Assembly (NCBI GenBank): GCA_027313505.1
Contig: DAHVDN010000016.1
Coordinates: 1 to 52,461 of the forward strand
Reading direction: 5' to 3'
From: Candidatus Dormiibacterota bacterium
Lineage (GTDB): Bacteria; Chloroflexota; Dormibacteria; Aeolococcales; Bog-877
DNA: 52,461 nucleotides
Part shown: piece after piece, positions 51,482 through 52,461 of the stretch
How the letters are laid out: the number at the start of each line of letters is the position of its first letter
Numbering within the stretch: the stretch's first letter is position 1
Position numbers and translations under genes: made by a program
Notes under the pieces: model-generated
What the model saw: only the letters and a program-made list of their open reading frames with translations
What the model was told of the DNA's origin: nothing
Database searches by the model: none

Positions 51482-52329
51482 TGGCCGTTGAAGGACGCGG
51501 GGCGCTTCGCGCGAAATGCCGCTAGCCCCTCCGCGAAGTCCTCGGTCTCCGAGGCTGCTTGTTGCAGGACAGCCTCCTCCCGCATCTGCGACTCCAGGCT
51601 GTGAGTCTGAGAACGATAGAGCGCACCCTTGGTCATCGCCAGGGCGCGAGTCGCGCCGTTGGCCAGCTGGGCTGCAAAGCGAGCGGCCTCCTCGCTGAAC
51701 GTGGAGCTTGGGCTGATCTTTGTCACCAGGCCCATCGCCAATGCCTCTGGAGCGCTTATGCGTTCCCCCGTCAGCGCATAGTGGAGTGCCCGTCCGAGTC
51801 CCAGGTACCGGGGGAGAAAATAGGTAGCGCCCGAGTCTGGCACCAGGCCAATCTGCGCGAAGGCGCAGCTGAACCAGGCCGATTCTGAGCAGATTCTGAT
51901 GTCGGCCGCCAGGGCGAGGGATAGGCCAGCGCCGGCTGCCAACCCGTTCACGGCGGCAATGACCGGAATGGCAAGGTTCTGGAGTCCTCGAACGAGCGGG
52001 CCGTAGCGCTCCTCAATTAGACCCGCGATGTCTCGAGGAAGCGCATCGCCATCCACCCCGGACCCCAGTGACTGTCCAGAGCAGAACGCTCGGCCGGTGC
52101 CCGTGATGACCAGGCAGCGGCACTTGGGGTCGTTTGAGACAGCTTCCACAGCAGCGATAAGGCTCAGCGCCATGTGGCGGTCGATCGCGTTGAGCTGTGC
52201 TGGCCTGTTGAGTGCGAGGGTTGTGACTGGTCCCGCGCTGCTCACCACCACCGGCGCCGAAGGCCCGGGGCCTTGACCTGCCGTGTCGCCTTCTCCAGTT
52301 ACCTGGCTCACCCTGACATTCTCGCCCAC
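51478..52329 (-). CDS. enoyl-CoA hydratase/isomerase family protein (PaaG-like)
   Basis: The 283-aa crotonase-fold protein has RPAQLNAIDRHM, GTGRAFCSGQSLG (oxyanion loop), AAVNGLAAGAGLSLALAADIRI and FAQIGLVPDSGATYFLPRYLG, where the Asp in LVPDSG is the PaaG-type catalytic residue and hydratase Glu is missing. This points to an isomerase of the PaaG/epoxide type rather than a classical hydratase. The substrate is unknown. The first 30 residues are variable and the GTG start is uncertain. Confidence 0.85.
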   Translation of the reverse strand: MGENVRVSQVTGEGDTAGQGPGPSAPVVVSSAGPVTTLALNRPAQLNAIDRHMALSLIAAVEAVSNDPKCRCLVITGTGRAFCSGQSLGSGVDGDALPRDIAGLIEERYGPLVRGLQNLAIPVIAAVNGLAAGAGLSLALAADIRICSESAWFSCAFAQIGLVPDSGATYFLPRYLGLGRALHYALTGERISAPEALAMGLVTKISPSSTFSEEAARFAAQLANGATRALAMTKGALYRSQTHSLESQMREEAVLQQAASETEDFAEGLAAFRAKRPASFNGH

Positions 52330-52366
52330 CCAAGATCCATCGTGGGATGATGGGTGCAGCGACCCT

Positions 52367-52372
52367 TAGAAT
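52367..52372 (+). promoter_or_regulatory. -10 element TAGAAT of tRNA-Cys
   Basis: TAGAAT ends 12 bases before the mature 5' end, so transcription would begin a few bases upstream of the tRNA. Confidence 0.5.
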
Positions 52373-52384
52373 GCCCAGGTAGCT

Positions 52385-52458
52385 GGCGACTTAGCCAAGT
52401 GGTAAGGCAGCGGTCTGCAAAACCGCGATCCCGGGTTCGATTCCCGGAGTCGCCTCCA
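52385..52458 (+). tRNA. tRNA-Cys (anticodon GCA), CCA encoded
   Basis: It has acceptor GGCGACT/AGTCGCC, D-arm GCCAAGTGGTAAGGC, anticodon stem GCGGT/ACCGC around loop CTGCAAA (anticodon GCA), a TTCGATT T-loop, and discriminator U73, which is the identity base of tRNA-Cys. CCA is encoded at 52456-52458. Confidence 0.97.
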
Positions 52459-52461
52459 GCA

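Overview
The window is chromosomal DNA from a high-GC Gram-positive bacterium of the Actinomycetota. Evidence for this includes three F420 biosynthesis enzymes (cofD/fbiA, cofC/fbiD, cofE), a Mca/MshB-type mycothiol-family deacetylase, a DinB/MDMPI protein, a HemQ-type coproheme decarboxylase, ThyX, and many genes that seem to be transcribed without a leader. The small Tat set, the absence of mycobacterial or streptomycete hallmark neighbours, and a cofE lacking the FbiB nitroreductase domain fit a deep lineage such as Acidimicrobiia. That class-level placement is inference. Almost all of the window is coding. No IS element, prophage, integron, CRISPR array or rRNA was seen. Three tRNA genes are present: Phe near the left end, Pro at 43.1 kb and Cys at the right end.

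Layout: (1) 0-6 kb: tRNA-Phe, galE, a monofunctional peptidoglycan glycosyltransferase, a cold-shock protein with a strong leader hairpin, a thioredoxin-TPR (CnoX-like) protein, two YtxH-like membrane proteins, an A-type Fe-S carrier and a MOSC protein. (2) 5.8-10.4 kb: a tightly overlapped set of pseudo-receiver protein, M20 amidohydrolase, zinc-ribbon protein and HemQ, then thyX, a molybdopterin oxidoreductase and a second A-type Fe-S carrier. (3) 10.7-14 kb: cofD-cofC-cofE, then moaD-moaE. (4) 14-16 kb: a Wzm/Wzt polysaccharide exporter. (5) 16-20.7 kb: an MDMPI protein, an ArsR/SRPBCC pair behind a near-consensus promoter that overlaps a 42-bp palindrome, GtrA, asparaginase II and an SDR. 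(6) 20.8-31.9 kb: a lipoprotein HtrA protease, an unusual DUF4382-like/SCO/TlpA fusion, a rhodanese, an ACT-malic enzyme, a GNAT, an HtrA-like protein with a lost catalytic triad, an MBL-fold protein with lost metal ligands, pyrG behind a micro-ORF, and an uncharacterised radical SAM protein.

(7) 32-43 kb: rpmE, prfA, a DEDDh exonuclease, the haem operon hemA-hemC-hemD-hemB-(cyclophilin)-hemL, then tatA-tatC-rph-rdgB and tRNA-Pro. (8) 43.2-52.4 kb: a RapZ-like protein without its P-loop domain, icd, M18 aminopeptidase, galM-HAD, Mca/MshB, an EamA transporter divergent from an Lrp regulator, an enoyl-CoA hydratase and tRNA-Cys.

Functional links: hemA/C/D/B/L make uroporphyrinogen III, and the separate hemQ at 7.7 kb would finish haem b by the coproporphyrin route, so both ends of that pathway are in the window. 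MoaD/MoaE could supply Moco to the sulfite-oxidase-like protein 4 kb away. CofD/C/E make F420. No single dramatic new mobile or defence system was found. The most noteworthy points are the adjacent pair of apparently dead enzymes (27.1-28.9 kb), the triple-domain redox fusion, the kinase-less RapZ, the ArsR operator-promoter, the pyrG micro-ORF, and a recurrent -10/start-codon spacing that marks leaderless genes.
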